A DNA stretch of 64,000 bases from Pictodentalium vernedei (lineage: Eukaryota > Mollusca > Scaphopoda > Dentaliida > Dentaliidae). The position numbers were made by a program, and so were the translations under genes. The DNA lies in the NCBI GenBank assembly GCA_031216915.1, contig CM062294.1, positions 27,156,985-27,220,984 of the forward strand, given 5' to 3'. Below, in pieces: positions 34,835 through 45,580 of this stretch (the stretch's first letter is position 1; each line of letters begins with the position of its first letter). The notes beneath the pieces are model-generated. The model was not told where the DNA came from. It searched no databases and saw only the letters and a program-made list of their open reading frames with translations.

Positions 34835-37375
34835 TTATTCATCGAACTCAGAAATTTCCGACAGGACAGTGTTTCTGTGGTTGTTACAAGAATCCGAACT
34901 GCAATTACACAAACCTGAGCAAGAGAGTCCTGCCTTCTTACACCCACACCTTTTTGTACAAGCACTCTTGCAACCACAACTGATCAGATTCAGTAGGTTA
35001 TCGGGGGCACATGGCTTTGTGGCTGCAGTCGGTACAAGAAGTCCATTGTCTAGCGACCACCCCCAATCCGTCGGAGGAAGCGAAGTGCCCAGCCATTGTT
35101 GGACCTGGAGATAACATCTGTAGACATGTTGTTGTGCAGCATCGCTGCTTGGTGGGAGTCAGGCTAGGTCGATGGGTTTATTCAGTTTAGATTTTGCTAC
35201 ATAACGCTTGTAAGTGACATATCTATATTGGTCGAGAGAGGAAACAGTTTTACTCCCGTATAGGATCAGGAAAAATTGTTCCCCGGCAGCGGCTACTGCA
35301 CTTGGTGTACTGTCATCCGCCAAAATTGTGTTGACATACTGTTGTGAGTCGCTAGTAACATCGGAGACAATTGTACTGAATACTTTCTTCTTACCAACTC
35401 GAAAGAGTGCAGAAGTAGTGTCACAACCACTTATAGAATGTGCTACAAGGAGGTTGCTTCTATGGTCACCCATTTTGGTTGCTATTTCACTAACTGAAAC
35501 TAGTAAGTTTGGGGTAATGGAATACATCATGTGAATATTACATCCCGGTTGAACTCGAGGGGTAAGAATGACTAACAAGTCTGTGTCTGTTCCCACAACG
35601 ACAACATTGTTGTCATCTTGAGCGATGTCAAGTGCAGTTTCGGCTATCAGTACATCAGCATCAGCCTCGGCCTGCTTGGACTGAATATTGATAGCAGATA
35701 GCTCCTGCATTAGAAGATCGATCAGTTGGGTTTTGTTCTTGGCATTTGCAAGGAAATCGGATTGGGGTGTGGTGGCTGGTAACTCGGGTGAGATATTGAT
35801 ATCAATGGAATACCTGTCTTTAGATCTACGGGCTTGTTCCATGCCCTTTGTCGACATTGTACAAGCATAACCATCAAAAACAACCACGACGTTCGCCCCA
35901 AAATGTCTCACTAGATAATTGGAATATGATGTAAATATGTCCTTATATGACGACTGTTTAGGCCATACAACTGCCCTCAATAAAAATCCACCATCTACAA
36001 CAAACAGAGAATGTTCTGGGATTTTAGTTTGCTCGGAACTGTATGTTTTGAGGATCTTACCGAGCGTGCTTTTCTGTGTCTTCCTCATTCCAGCAGAATC
36101 AAACAATGCTGGTGGTTTCGGGGCGAGTTCATATTTGAGATACTCTTCCATCTCTGCTTGTGACTGAATAACACATGTGATGCGGTTGAACAGAATTGTG
36201 GGGTAAATCACTACCTTACTTCCACAGACTTTGATGCTATTTGCCATCGATGCGAAAGACTTCACAGTGTCAACACGTCGTAGTTTGATGCTGTTGAACG
36301 TTTTGCTTACAACATTCGATACGCAACATTCACCAATTTTGCGAACTTGGTCACAGTTCACAGTTTCGTTGGCCACAAGCCCGGTCGCTATAGAGACTAA
36401 TTGTAGTGGATCTCTATTCTGAAAGGGGGAATGCACTCTGAGCCAGTTCAATAATTTGGTGATATCATTGGCATCAGTCAATTGTGAACTTTGACGGAGA
36501 TCCCGATGTTGTTCGCCATGACCAGTGTGAACATGAACAAAATTTTCGAGAGCATTACATATCGGAAGGCAAAGAGGTAGTCCATGTACCCATTTCGCAA
36601 CAGTGCTATCGATTATTCCCCTGCCATGTGTGAGACCACCAGGGAGCTTGAACATTCTCATTAAACACTGCTCTATGGTCTGATCAGAATATATCCCGTC
36701 CCAGAATTTATCTGAGCGCCTTATGGTAAAGTAACCTTTCTCAGTGAACAACTTCAAATCATCCTGTTGCATTATTTCTGTTAGCTCATTCATCTGCTGC
36801 AAATAGAGATGAGAACTTTTTGCGTATGCAAAATGACCACCTGCGTGAAATACTGGAATCATATTGCGAACACAATATGTGTGGAGTTCCCAGTCGCCTG
36901 TGCGCTCTGCTCTCAAGAACAACTGGAAAAGACCTATTTGCTCGTAGTATTGTACCCAAAGCTTTCCTGTGTGTCCTACGGACGCATTCTGGAGCAGTTC
37001 GTGTAATTTTGACAGTAGATGGTTGACACTTTCTTGATTGACAGCGTCAGCTGTTGTACAGTCACCTCTGGCAAGTCCACAGAATATTTCATTGACTTCT
37101 GTGCAGTCTATGTTATCTAGTGTTCGGCTTTCTTCAAACACAAGTTTTGTAATGGCAATTTGTTTTAGCAAATGGGCACGAACTGCTCTTGAATATGCAT
37201 GACCACTGATCAAATGATGGATTGACCCACCAGCATAAACAGTCCCCCAAAGTTCATCCAAGCCGCTACCAGCAATGATCGAACCAATTGCCCCTAAATA
37301 TGACATAATCATATGGAAGCCGCCGAGTCTAACGAAAACTTTTGTCAACTTATCTGACGAAGACACAATCTCCAC
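34835..37375 (-). CDS. PIN/FEN1-like nuclease-domain protein with C-terminal Cys-rich (CXC-like) motif
   Basis: A 738-residue frame runs from 37375 to a TGA at 35159-35161. The same frame then continues for about 107 codons to a TAA at 34835-34837. The N-terminal third has LGGFHMIMSYLGAIGSI and AYSRAVRAHLLKQIAI, signatures I associate with a large multicopy family of uncharacterised invertebrate proteins. Residues about 460-680 look like a FEN1/PIN nuclease fold, with acidic positions in VVDGGFL, VVFDGYA, EADADVLIAE, GTDTDLLVIL and SGCDTTSALF. Beyond the TGA come YLQVQQWLG, DWGW and the cluster SCGCKSACTKRCGCKKAGLSC, resembling tesmin/CXC cysteine motifs. The TGA is either a lesion (CGA to TGA would suffice) or read through. 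The reported start is GTG; upstream residues typical of the family are absent, so the 5' part may be truncated or on another exon. Biochemical role unknown. Confidence 0.75.
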
Positions 37376-38079
37376 TGCTTTGATATATACACATCAAGGG
37401 CGTGCACACATTACATGCCAATGCATCTTGAGTGTAGGCGAACACCACATTATGTGATTTAATCGAACATGGAAATTGAAACAATGATGCTATAATACGG
37501 TATTTGAATGAGAAAAGTCGATGCCGTTTGAATTTGAGTTTAGGGGGTATGGTTAATATTTCACACGTTTCACCAGTTCATTATGGAATAAATGACTATT
37601 GTTATATATCATTATAAAGCCACTGCTTTTCTGCAATTTTTGATATATAATTTAACTCCCAAAGTAGTCGTAGATTTGATTTAATGGACGTTGTGTACCG
37701 TTGTGTGTATGAAAACAATAATTTTTTTTTCGTAATTTTGTACATTTTCGTGAATATTTCACCATTGAGTGTGAGGATTGGTACAAAGTTGGCATTTTCT
37801 GTTGGGGATATGTATTCTCAATATAATTCAGCACGATATTTTTGATTCTCACCCTACTAAGGCGAATAAGAATGAGAAATATGGAGCTGGGTCGAATTTT
37901 TTTTTAAATTTTTTTTTTCATCAAAAAAACGCTATAACTAAAAAAAGCTCAACTCGGATTCGCGGGGACTTTTCACACTTTATCCGCAATGTGTGTCCCG
38001 GAAACATATAAAAAAATCAGCTTTCTCCGATTGTTTTCCTTACTTTCTCATTTTTATGTCTAATGTGCTTGGACTATAA

Positions 38080-39178
38080 CACACCTTCAGACTGGAATCA
38101 GTTTTTGGAGAAATCGCCCGATTTTTATTACCATGGCCAGAACATTAATTCTCACTTTAATAGCTTCTCCTGAACTCGGCCGCTTAGATCTATCTTAATT
38201 TAATACTCGCTTTAGAGTTCCTTTTGAATTGACAGGATAGATGTGTAATATGGGTGTGTGTCCAGAACATGTGTGATGCACTGTTTTCCAACAATTAGCT
38301 ATTAACTGGCCATAATTACACAGATAATGCAGGAGAATATTGTCTCTCTTACTATTGATCTGTCATCAGATAGCCCAATGTGGCGTTCAACAAATGCTCA
38401 ATAATGGACATTAATTTTCATACTTAATTGCTAGCGCTTGAATTGTTGCTGGTCTGTTTAAATGACAAATCGGTTTTAGGGGTCAGTCCTATACCTATCT
38501 TTACGCTTTACATTCAACCCAGTCAGAAAGATTATCGAAAATATTTACAATTTTAAACAAGAAAATCGAAAAACTATCACCTTGACACGTTATATTACCA
38601 TAATAATGCTGTTGGTAAAATTGGCAATCTGCCTCAAGTAGATGTTTATTGCTTCAATAAATTCTATTTTATTCTAAAGTTTGGTTACATTTAACACACT
38701 TTGTGTTGGAATGTAAAAGGCTGTTTTTTAATTGTGGTATTTTTGTTTGGGGGTTTTCCTGATAGGAACTGTCGCCTTCGCCGCATGCGATTAATTTTTT
38801 TTTAACTGAGCCGTGATCTTGGCTTATTTTTTGCAGTCCTGGTAATTTATCCTTGTTTCCTCGGCAAAAAAATTGCTGTGGAAAACTGGTGCTTCTACGG
38901 CAATTGCTGTGAAGCCTGTTCGATTGTGTAAAAATCATCATGGGGGCAGGGCATAGTCTCAGTTTCCATGTAGATGTAGTATGCGGTGTAGTGAAACCTT
39001 TCAAGTAACTTTAACATGTGAAAGTAGTTCGAGATACATGTGTATATAATCACAATCAATGTGCAGATTCTTTCACTCAATTAGATAATACCAATATCAT
39101 GAACCATGTGAATGCTGAGAAAAAATCTTAGAAGAAAGCAGGCGACTTGCTCAATATGTATAGGATGAGTGAAAATAA
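38080..39178. other. Intergenic, AT-rich, no recognised gene
   Basis: No conserved frame or repeat was seen. Short open frames are unsupported. Confidence 0.4.
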
Positions 39179-39350
39179 GATGCAGTATAACCACAAACTA
39201 AGTGTCTCACTGCTTCTATGTTAATAACACTAGAACCTGACATCAGTTTCTGGAAAGCTCTATAAGAGCTTTCCAGAAACTGATGTCAGATTCTAGTGTT
39301 ATCAACATAGAAGAAGCAGAACACATAGTTTCTAGTGGTTATGCTGCATC
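39179..39350. repeat. Palindrome, ~85 bp arms, near-zero spacer
   Basis: GATGCAGTATAACCAC, ACACTAGAACCTGACATCAG and TTTCTGGAAAGCTCT are mirrored to the right of about 39264 with few differences. Matching sequence fades on both outer sides. A MITE-like foldback; no coding content. Confidence 0.8.
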
Positions 39351-39540
39351 TTGTACTGTACATTGTAAGATTAGCAATACAGCATAGTGCAACCCATATG
39401 GTTTGATTCCTTGTGTAACCTGGAAGTAGTGCAAATTCTGCCACCACTAGGCTTTCTGAAGAAGTCATCCTCAGCAGTATTTTTGCTGTGGATATTTTTC
39501 GTTTCCTCGGCATTTTCCTCGGCTGATTGCTGGGAGTGAA

Positions 39541-39876
39541 TTACCAGGGCTGTATTTTGAATAGGCTGTCCATGGCTATTCGTACTTCTTTCCCCGTCGT
39601 ATCCTGGCTAAGATGTCCTTCCCCCATTTGTCTAACAAGTTGCTCAGCGACTGTCGAGTAAATCATGGGACCGTATAGTGTGGCGAAGTTTCCGTTCTTG
39701 AAGTCTTTAATTTTTTGCTCTCTCATGACTTCGCAGATATCTTCAGTCAGGTCTAGAAAGAGTGCGATCTGTTCAGAGATTTCCATATACGGCATTACAT
39801 ATTTGTCGTAGTCGTCTCTCTTTATCAAGCCCGTCGCTTTGACTTCTTGCAAGTCGAATTTGTTACTTTTAAACAT
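39541..39876 (-). CDS. Hypothetical 111-residue protein
   Basis: An intact frame from ATG 39876 to a stop at 39541-39543, starting MFKSNKFDLQEVKATGLIKR and ending DSLFKIQPW. The composition is protein-like: balanced charge, helical LEDL/IALFLDLTEDICEVMREQK stretches, no low complexity. I do not recognise a family. The sequence just downstream on the same strand stays open in other frames (39513-39290), so it may be the remnant of a longer gene. It could be part of a mobile element or a small host exon. Confidence 0.35.
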   Translation of the reverse strand: MFKSNKFDLQEVKATGLIKRDDYDKYVMPYMEISEQIALFLDLTEDICEVMREQKIKDFKNGNFATLYGPMIYSTVAEQLVRQMGEGHLSQDTTGKEVRIAMDSLFKIQPW

Positions 39877-40071
39877 GAATTATTGAGCAGTGATTTTTTT
39901 TAAAGGTATGATTCACGAAAATTTTATTTCGTATAATTTTCGATTGACTTTGAATCGAGAGAAATTTATTCAAACACAAAAAAGTTTCTCTTGCTCCTCT
40001 CGACTGCGTTTGACAAAGATAAATATTACGTTTGCTTTGGTTTATATTTCTATCGACAGTTGTTATACAAT

Positions 40072-41056
40072 CAGGGACGTGGCGACAGGAGGGTATGGGT
40101 GTGTGTCACCCCCTCCCCCCCCCCCCAATCCTGGACAAAATTTCCTCTAGTTGGAAATTCAGAGGACAAGTCATGAGTAGTTGGAAATTCCATCTTTCTG
40201 GATTTTAGAGATTCCTTGGTGATGTTGATGCCTAATTACATCCCAAAATTCCAACACGGTATCAAATCGGCAAACAGTCCATCTGTTACTATTTACATCT
40301 ACAGTGTACGCAATATCGAGCTTCATAAGTATGCATGATGTCAATCGGTATTAGATTTTTATAGTACGTTTACTTATCGTAATAAAAAAAAATCCTCGAA
40401 ATGCACTTCAAAAAAATCACATCATCTTCAATTCAATTCAGTTCATTTCAATTCACTTTATTTCACAGAATACAAATGCAGTACGTTTTAAGAGAAAATG
40501 ATGTTACATGATTTGAGAAATGAGTGGATGTATACTGTGGGGAATGACATAGTCTTGCGACTGTCTTCCTGTCATCCCCTCAAAAAAAATAGAAAAAAAC
40601 AGAAAAAAACATGGCATATAAAACAAAATTAAACAAAAAATAAATGTCAAATACGGAGAATGACAATTTTTTTAGAAGAAAGGTGGATCTGAACAATAGA
40701 TGGTTAATGTGAATAGTTCAGAACAGTGTTGGGTTATCTAAAATCGTTATCCTGAGTTAATTACATCATTCATAGTTACAAAATGATAAAACATCAAAAA
40801 TTGATCATTCCTGCATAAGTTCTGATTTAATGTTAGGAAAGTGTGAATTGCTCAAAGTTCTAAGCTTGAGCATTTGTTTAGCACATATTCATTTCCCAGA
40901 ATAATACCAAATAATAATAATCTGATAATTCTATCATAAATGTGTTGGCATTTCAGTTACTGGAATCATTTTCAAAATGTTTCTCGGTAGTGAATTTCCA
41001 ACCTCCCGGTCCCTCCCCATAGTTGGAAATTCACTAAACCTCCAGCCACGTCCCTG
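40072..41056. mobile_element. hAT-like nonautonomous remnant
   Basis: The left end CAGGGACGTGGCGACAGGAGG faces ...CCTCCAGCCACGTCCCTG at the right. CAGGGACGTGGC resembles the CAGGGGCGTAGC ends common in animal hAT elements. Subterminal TAGTTGGAAATTC words also occur in both halves. The flanking 8-mers do not match. The interior holds a (TTCAAT)-type stretch at 40428-40480. Confidence 0.55.
40428..40640. repeat. TTCAAT-type repeat and A-rich sequence, possible retroelement tail
   Basis: AATTCAATTCAGTTCATTTC is followed by TTTATTTCACAGAATAC and later A-runs. It resembles LINE 3' tails but cannot be tied to a coding part. Confidence 0.35.
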
Positions 41057-41084
41057 TAAGTAGCAGGGGAGGAGTGAATCGGGC

Positions 41085-41285
41085 ACGATCTCATACAGAA
41101 TCTCATGTGACGTCATAGTCACGTGACCTAGTGGCGCCATATTGTGTCGTCATGGTAACCCGCGTGAGCGGCCATCTTGTGACGTCAGCCCCATAGTGAT
41201 TCGTGATGTGAGTGCGCATGCGCAGAGCGTGTTGTTAGTGTGATACGTGTTTTCGTCGTCCATTTTGTATCCTGGAGGCCGTCAT
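41085..41285 (+). promoter_or_regulatory. GC-rich promoter-like segment upstream of a THAP exon
   Basis: It contains a CRE-like GTGACGTCATAG, an E-box CACGTG, YY1-like GGCCATCTTGTG and CCATTTTG, another TGACGTCA, and an NRF1-like TGCGCATGCGCA at 41213-41224. These are typical of CpG promoters. A close inverted copy lies at 16785-16920 and a weaker direct copy at 45050-45190, so it is a repeated element as well as a plausible promoter. Confidence 0.5.
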
Positions 41286-41554
41286 CTATAGTAGCCCGTG
41301 GTTGTTATGTGACCCATAGGCTTATAATAGGACAGGGGTATGTTCGGAGGGTATGTTCGACTGAATCGGAGTATCACGAACTACCACAAACAACCCGACA
41401 AGTTGAACTATTTCGAATTCTTTCAGAATGCTCTGCTTTTATCTATCTATGCAATAGCACGGAGTATAGAATTAACCGGAGAATCTACTCCAGTCAAAAC
41501 CTGATATTAGCCCAGTTTCTGTCCCCCTGGCGGTTGGCGTCAGTTTGAAGCAAA

Positions 41555-41686
41555 ATGTCGTCTTGCAAATGCGCTGTTAACAACTGCGATAATACTTTAA
41601 AAATACTGTGGGTGGGGGTGTCATTTTATTGCATTCCGAAAGATAATTATAAGTTAGTTGACAGAATAATTACAGGCCCAATTTAA
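41555..41686 (+). pseudogene. THAP zinc-finger N-terminal fragment
   Basis: From ATG 41555 the frame reads MSSCKCAVNNCDNT, then GVSFYCIPKD, ending in TAA after 43 codons. A Cys-x4-Cys close to the start followed by GVSFxxxPKD is the pattern of the THAP DNA-binding finger. That finger is found in host regulators and in P-element-type transposases. The later Cys-x2-His half is absent. This is either a first exon with an unrecognised donor or a broken copy. It follows a promoter-like segment, which supports a 5' exon. Confidence 0.5.
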
Positions 41687-42094
41687 TACAATAGCGCACC
41701 GTGTTTGCCAGACTATCAAGTTTTATGCATAAAAATGCCGACTGGAGCAGGCTAGAGAGAAGAGTGAAAATCTTGAATGAAATGGTTCGTTTGACCTTCA
41801 AGTTCAAATGATTTGCAGTACAACTCGAAAATAACACGACATGTGTGGTGTATATGTACGTATATGTTTGTTGCATTGTTTGTGGTCTACTATGAAGGTG
41901 TGAATTGCAGACTCCATTGTTTTTCTCCCTTGCACGTTTCGGCCCAATAATTTTCGTGTACAATTCGGTCTCCCACTGGAGGTATATTTTTAGTATTTAA
42001 AAAGGAGGGAGTGAAAATGTCTGCTCCCACTCCTACTCCAAGGCAGCATCTAATATATGAAGTATATAATTAAATATCACAAATTATCCCATTT
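41687..42094. other. No recognised feature
   Basis: Only unsupported short frames; no continuation of the THAP finger was found. Confidence 0.4.
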
Positions 42095-42235
42095 ATTTAT
42101 CTAATTATTCATTTGGGTTTTATTACACTTTCCACATCCAGAGTCATATTGTGTCGGGCAGTTTTACATCTGGAAGAAACTGGTGTACCACTACCAGTAG
42201 CAGAGAGCCATGGGAAATCATTGAGTAACTACCAG
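42095..42235 (-). mobile_element. Possible decayed SINE body
   Basis: A/T tail-like TTATTTATCTAATTATT is followed by GTGTCGGGCAGTTTTACATCTGG and a poor match to the SINE body on the minus strand. Weak. Confidence 0.35.
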
Positions 42236-43274
42236 ACTCAAAGTTCTAGATGCTTTGTGAAAACAGCATTTTCAGTTTCTTCCCCTGTAATTTGGTTCCC
42301 TCTTGAAAACTTATGACAGCAATTCAGCCCTAATAAGTTAATTATCAGTTGTTATTTTCTGTAGGTAAGGCTATTTCACAACCATAATAAATGTATAAAG
42401 TTATCAGTGAAGTTCAATAACCATAATTTATAGAATAATACAGAGTGCTACATACAGTAGCATGTGATCTCTTCCCAATATTACAGGCGCAAAATTGTAA
42501 ATTAACAAATTTGATTGGAAGTCCATCTGAAAAATTACAGAATCTGCTCAGAACATTTTGAGAACATAATGTTCTGTTCATGAATCCTTATGATTGGAAA
42601 AAAACTGGTTGGGAATGCAGTCCCAATTCTGTTTTATGTTTCCAATCCATCTACTAAACTCTTGACTGAAAAAGAAAATTATCAAAGAGACAGACGGAAG
42701 GTCTCCAGCTCAAAACACAATGTATTGAAGGTAACAATAGACTCCAAGAAGGAAACAGATGAGAGCTCTTATACAATATCAAAGAGAAAATATCAGTAGG
42801 GTTAAAAAAGTGACTGAAAACTTTTAAAAGGTAAATTTGGAAAAAATAAATTGATCAAATTTTGAAGCAAGACTCTGTTTCTACCAGAAAATCTGCAAAC
42901 ACTCTTCATTTCTCAGGTAAAAATGTCAAAACGACACAAGAAGGGTTACCGGTGGAGAAATGAAGACAAAATTAATAGCTCTGCAGATATATTATTATGT
43001 TGATACACGGGAAGACAAGTCATCAAATATATCATTCAGATCTTTGTCATTATCTGCATACATGGAAATGTCAAATTCCAAAATTTTGACCTATAAAAAC
43101 CTAAAACAAGTCAAAAAAAAATCTAAACACAATAGGACAATTATCAAAGTCATGTATCTTTAAAAAAAATGTTTTAACAGTAGATGAAAGAGGATTTTTT
43201 TCCATAAATTGTCCCAGCATAACAACATGGGATGAGCAGCTAATAGTTTGTGAAATCAATATATATAAAAAAAT
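42236..43274. other. AT-rich intergenic, no recognised gene
   Basis: Short frames at 42590-43163 are Lys/Asn/Ser-rich without motifs, as expected from AT-rich DNA. Confidence 0.4.
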
Positions 43275-43735
43275 TATTATTAAATATTTTACAAGAATTA
43301 AAATTTATAAGCCATTTTTCAATTTTTCAATAAATATTGTTTAAACAAAAAAACTCTGATAATTTTGCAATTATTCATTGAAAGGTGCCACTTGCACTTA
43401 ACAATGAATAATTGCAAAAATATTAGCAAATATATTACAAGAATTAAAATTTATAAGAAATAATTGTATTAAGAAACGAATCAAAACTTGTGATATATTA
43501 TGTTCCACTAAAATCCTTTAATTTTGCAATAATTCATTGTACGGCACCACAGGCACATAACAATGAATAATTATTAGCAAATAGATTACAGAATTAATTA
43601 TATTAAGAAACGCACCAAAACTTATAGAATATTAATTAAATTTGATAAAAAATCATATAATTTTGCCAGTATTCATTGAAACACACAACCTTGCTTAACC
43701 ATAAGTAATTGCAAAATAATAAAAAAAAATTAAGA
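43275..43735. repeat. AT-rich tandem repeat, ~147 bp unit, three copies, each with a hairpin
   Basis: TTTTGCAATTATTCATTG...CAATGAATAATTGCAAAA hairpins recur near 43366, 43513 and 43660. They are separated by TTACAAGAATTAAAATTTATAAG and AAGAAACGNANCAAAACTT words. Confidence 0.75.
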
Positions 43736-44805
43736 GAAATTTTTATAATTGGCAAAGTATAAAATTAGTGCAAATACATAAGAATTTATGCCAAGAAATG
43801 TGTTTTGAAAAATGTGCTATGTTGGACATTTAAAAAATGCCATGCTAACCAGTATTTCATACGGCATAAATATAATTAGAGTTATTTTCCATCACATGTT
43901 TTGCGATTTCAAACATTGGCGGACGATTTGGGTAAAAATGCAAGCGGACGATTCGGCTGGCAAAAATATCCGTTTCCCGTTTTGAATTATCTGTTTCAAA
44001 GTTAACAAGAAAATGTATATTTTACAAATAACATTATTTGTTTTACTGCTAGGGTCTGTCCATTTTTATTTTATTGGTGTATCTTCCAATAAAACAGGAA
44101 GACTTGCTTATTCGGGCTCAGGCGTGTGCTTATTCTGAATGCGATGTGTAACGTACTAACGAATGTGTTTGTGTCTGAGAGAGAGCGAATGAGCCATATA
44201 GCGTACGGCCAAACAGCGTACAGCAAGAGAAATCCTTTTTTCTACAGCATACTTGCAGCTGTATATTAGATATTTGAATGCGTTTGACGGTAAAAAAAAC
44301 AAGACCGACTTACGAAATAAAACTATCGTGCTCAGTGTGGTAAAGTACGAGAAATATACACGAATTTAGGGAATATGTATCATTTTCATCCATGTTTATT
44401 AGTTTAAAAATACGAACTAAAGAAGGTAATTTCGACTCCAGTACTTACATTCTGTGCGATTTATCGCATACTGGGTGTGATTTTTATTTTTTGTACCGAA
44501 TCTTTGTAAAAACGTCTGTTTTCTATGAAAAAGTCGAATTTTCCCCATAGCCTCAGTGTTATTTTGGAGCTATTCTGACGCCAACCGCTAGAGGGCCAGA
44601 TAAGTTCCGATAACAATAGAGAGTATCGGGAGTGAACGCCCCCCCCCCCCCCAACCTCCCTGGCAATAGTTTTCGTCTACCTGGCCATCTTCCTTTGTCC
44701 TGGAGTATACTCCAGCAGAGTAGAAGAGCCCTAGGTAAAATTATCTGAAATACTACAGTATTTTTCAGCCACACGAAGAAAGGGAAAGTCACGAGAGATG
44801 TATTA
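43736..44805. other. Intergenic, no recognised gene
   Basis: A C-run at about 44638-44652 is the main landmark. The word CGGTTGGCGTCAG at 41517-41532 recurs inverted at 44575-44588, hinting at an old repeat. Confidence 0.4.
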
Positions 44806-44807
44806 AG

Positions 44808-44998
44808 ACAGTTTATTTATTTGTTTATTTAATTATTTATTTATTATGGTTGTACCTTTGTACCGAGAGGACTACCACGCAACAGCGGCGAGCAGCTGCC
44901 GGACTCCCTAACCACTAACTCCACACAAGCAGGGTTAGCATTGGTTGAAGACAAGTGCCCCATCGACAAGTGCCCCATCGACCTTAGTACACAATGGA
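44808..44998 (-). mobile_element. SINE fragment, head missing
   Basis: The A/T tail (TTATTTATTTGTTTATTTAA) and body words (GAGCAGCTGCCGG, GGTTAGCATTGGTTGAAGAC) match the family on the minus strand. An 18 bp piece (AAGTGCCCCATCGAC) is duplicated and the head is absent. Confidence 0.75.
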
Positions 44999-45049
44999 GA
45001 CATTCACTGGCCTGCATAAAACCTAGACATGGTCCACAAAAAAAACAAC

Positions 45050-45190
45050 CCAGAAGTGACGTCATATTCACGTGACCAGTAACGTTATGTAGAGGCGGAG
45101 ATTGTCGTGGTGTCCGTGCGCATTTGTAGCGCGTTGTTATGGTTACACCTGTATACTGGAGGGCACCATCTTGATTGCTAAGAGTCTGAA
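45050..45190 (+). repeat. Third, diverged copy of the promoter-like repeat
   Basis: AGTGACGTCATATTCACGTGACC, GTGCGCATTTGTAGCGCG, TGTATACTGGAGG and CACCATCTTG parallel the order of words at 41095-41285. No THAP exon was seen after it. Confidence 0.5.
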
Positions 45191-45580
45191 AGGATGCTAG
45201 TAGGAAGGTATGACTCATCGACTCATCTTGAAGATACCAAGGACATGACTTATATTAAAGTTTCTATCTCCTATACGACTCCTACCTCCCATATACGTCA
45301 TCACTCCTATATGGCTCCTACGATCAACTTCCGGTCTGTTCCATGACTATTGGATACCACTATCTTCCCTGTGAAGTTGCTACAACAAACCCTCCCTCGT
45401 TTATTATTACAATAACACTATCAGTCGAATATTATCGAGCAAATGAACTCTCGAGTAATTACACAGCTGAGTGACTCCTCCTCGTACGACCAATTTCGGA
45501 AAATGGGGGTGGGGGGGGGGGGGCGTTGTAGACAAGCCAGGAATGTGATGGGGTGCCCAGAAACGTGGATGATTGTTTCG

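Larger units (their letters stand above)
34113..38079. mobile_element. Candidate DNA element with long imperfect inverted repeats and one PIN-nuclease gene
   Basis: The left end (TAATAGCCCAAGAACATTAGG, ...ATCGGAGAAAGCTGATTTTT, ...GAGTTGAGCTTTTTTT-like) is repeated in inverted order at the right end up to about 38079. The order of matching blocks is kept over roughly 150 bp and more loosely over some 400 bp. The only sizeable gene between them is the minus-strand PIN-like ORF. No clear target duplication was found and no classical DDE transposase is present. It could be a transposon of an uncommon type, or a host gene copy that happens to lie between repeats. Confidence 0.5.

Noticed and set aside
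35214-37457. Plus-strand frames across the PIN-like gene
   Set aside because: Shadows of the minus-strand gene; no motifs of their own.
40072-41056. Confident hAT call with target duplication
   Set aside because: End sequences fit, but the flanking 8-mers differ, so it is kept only as a hAT-like remnant.
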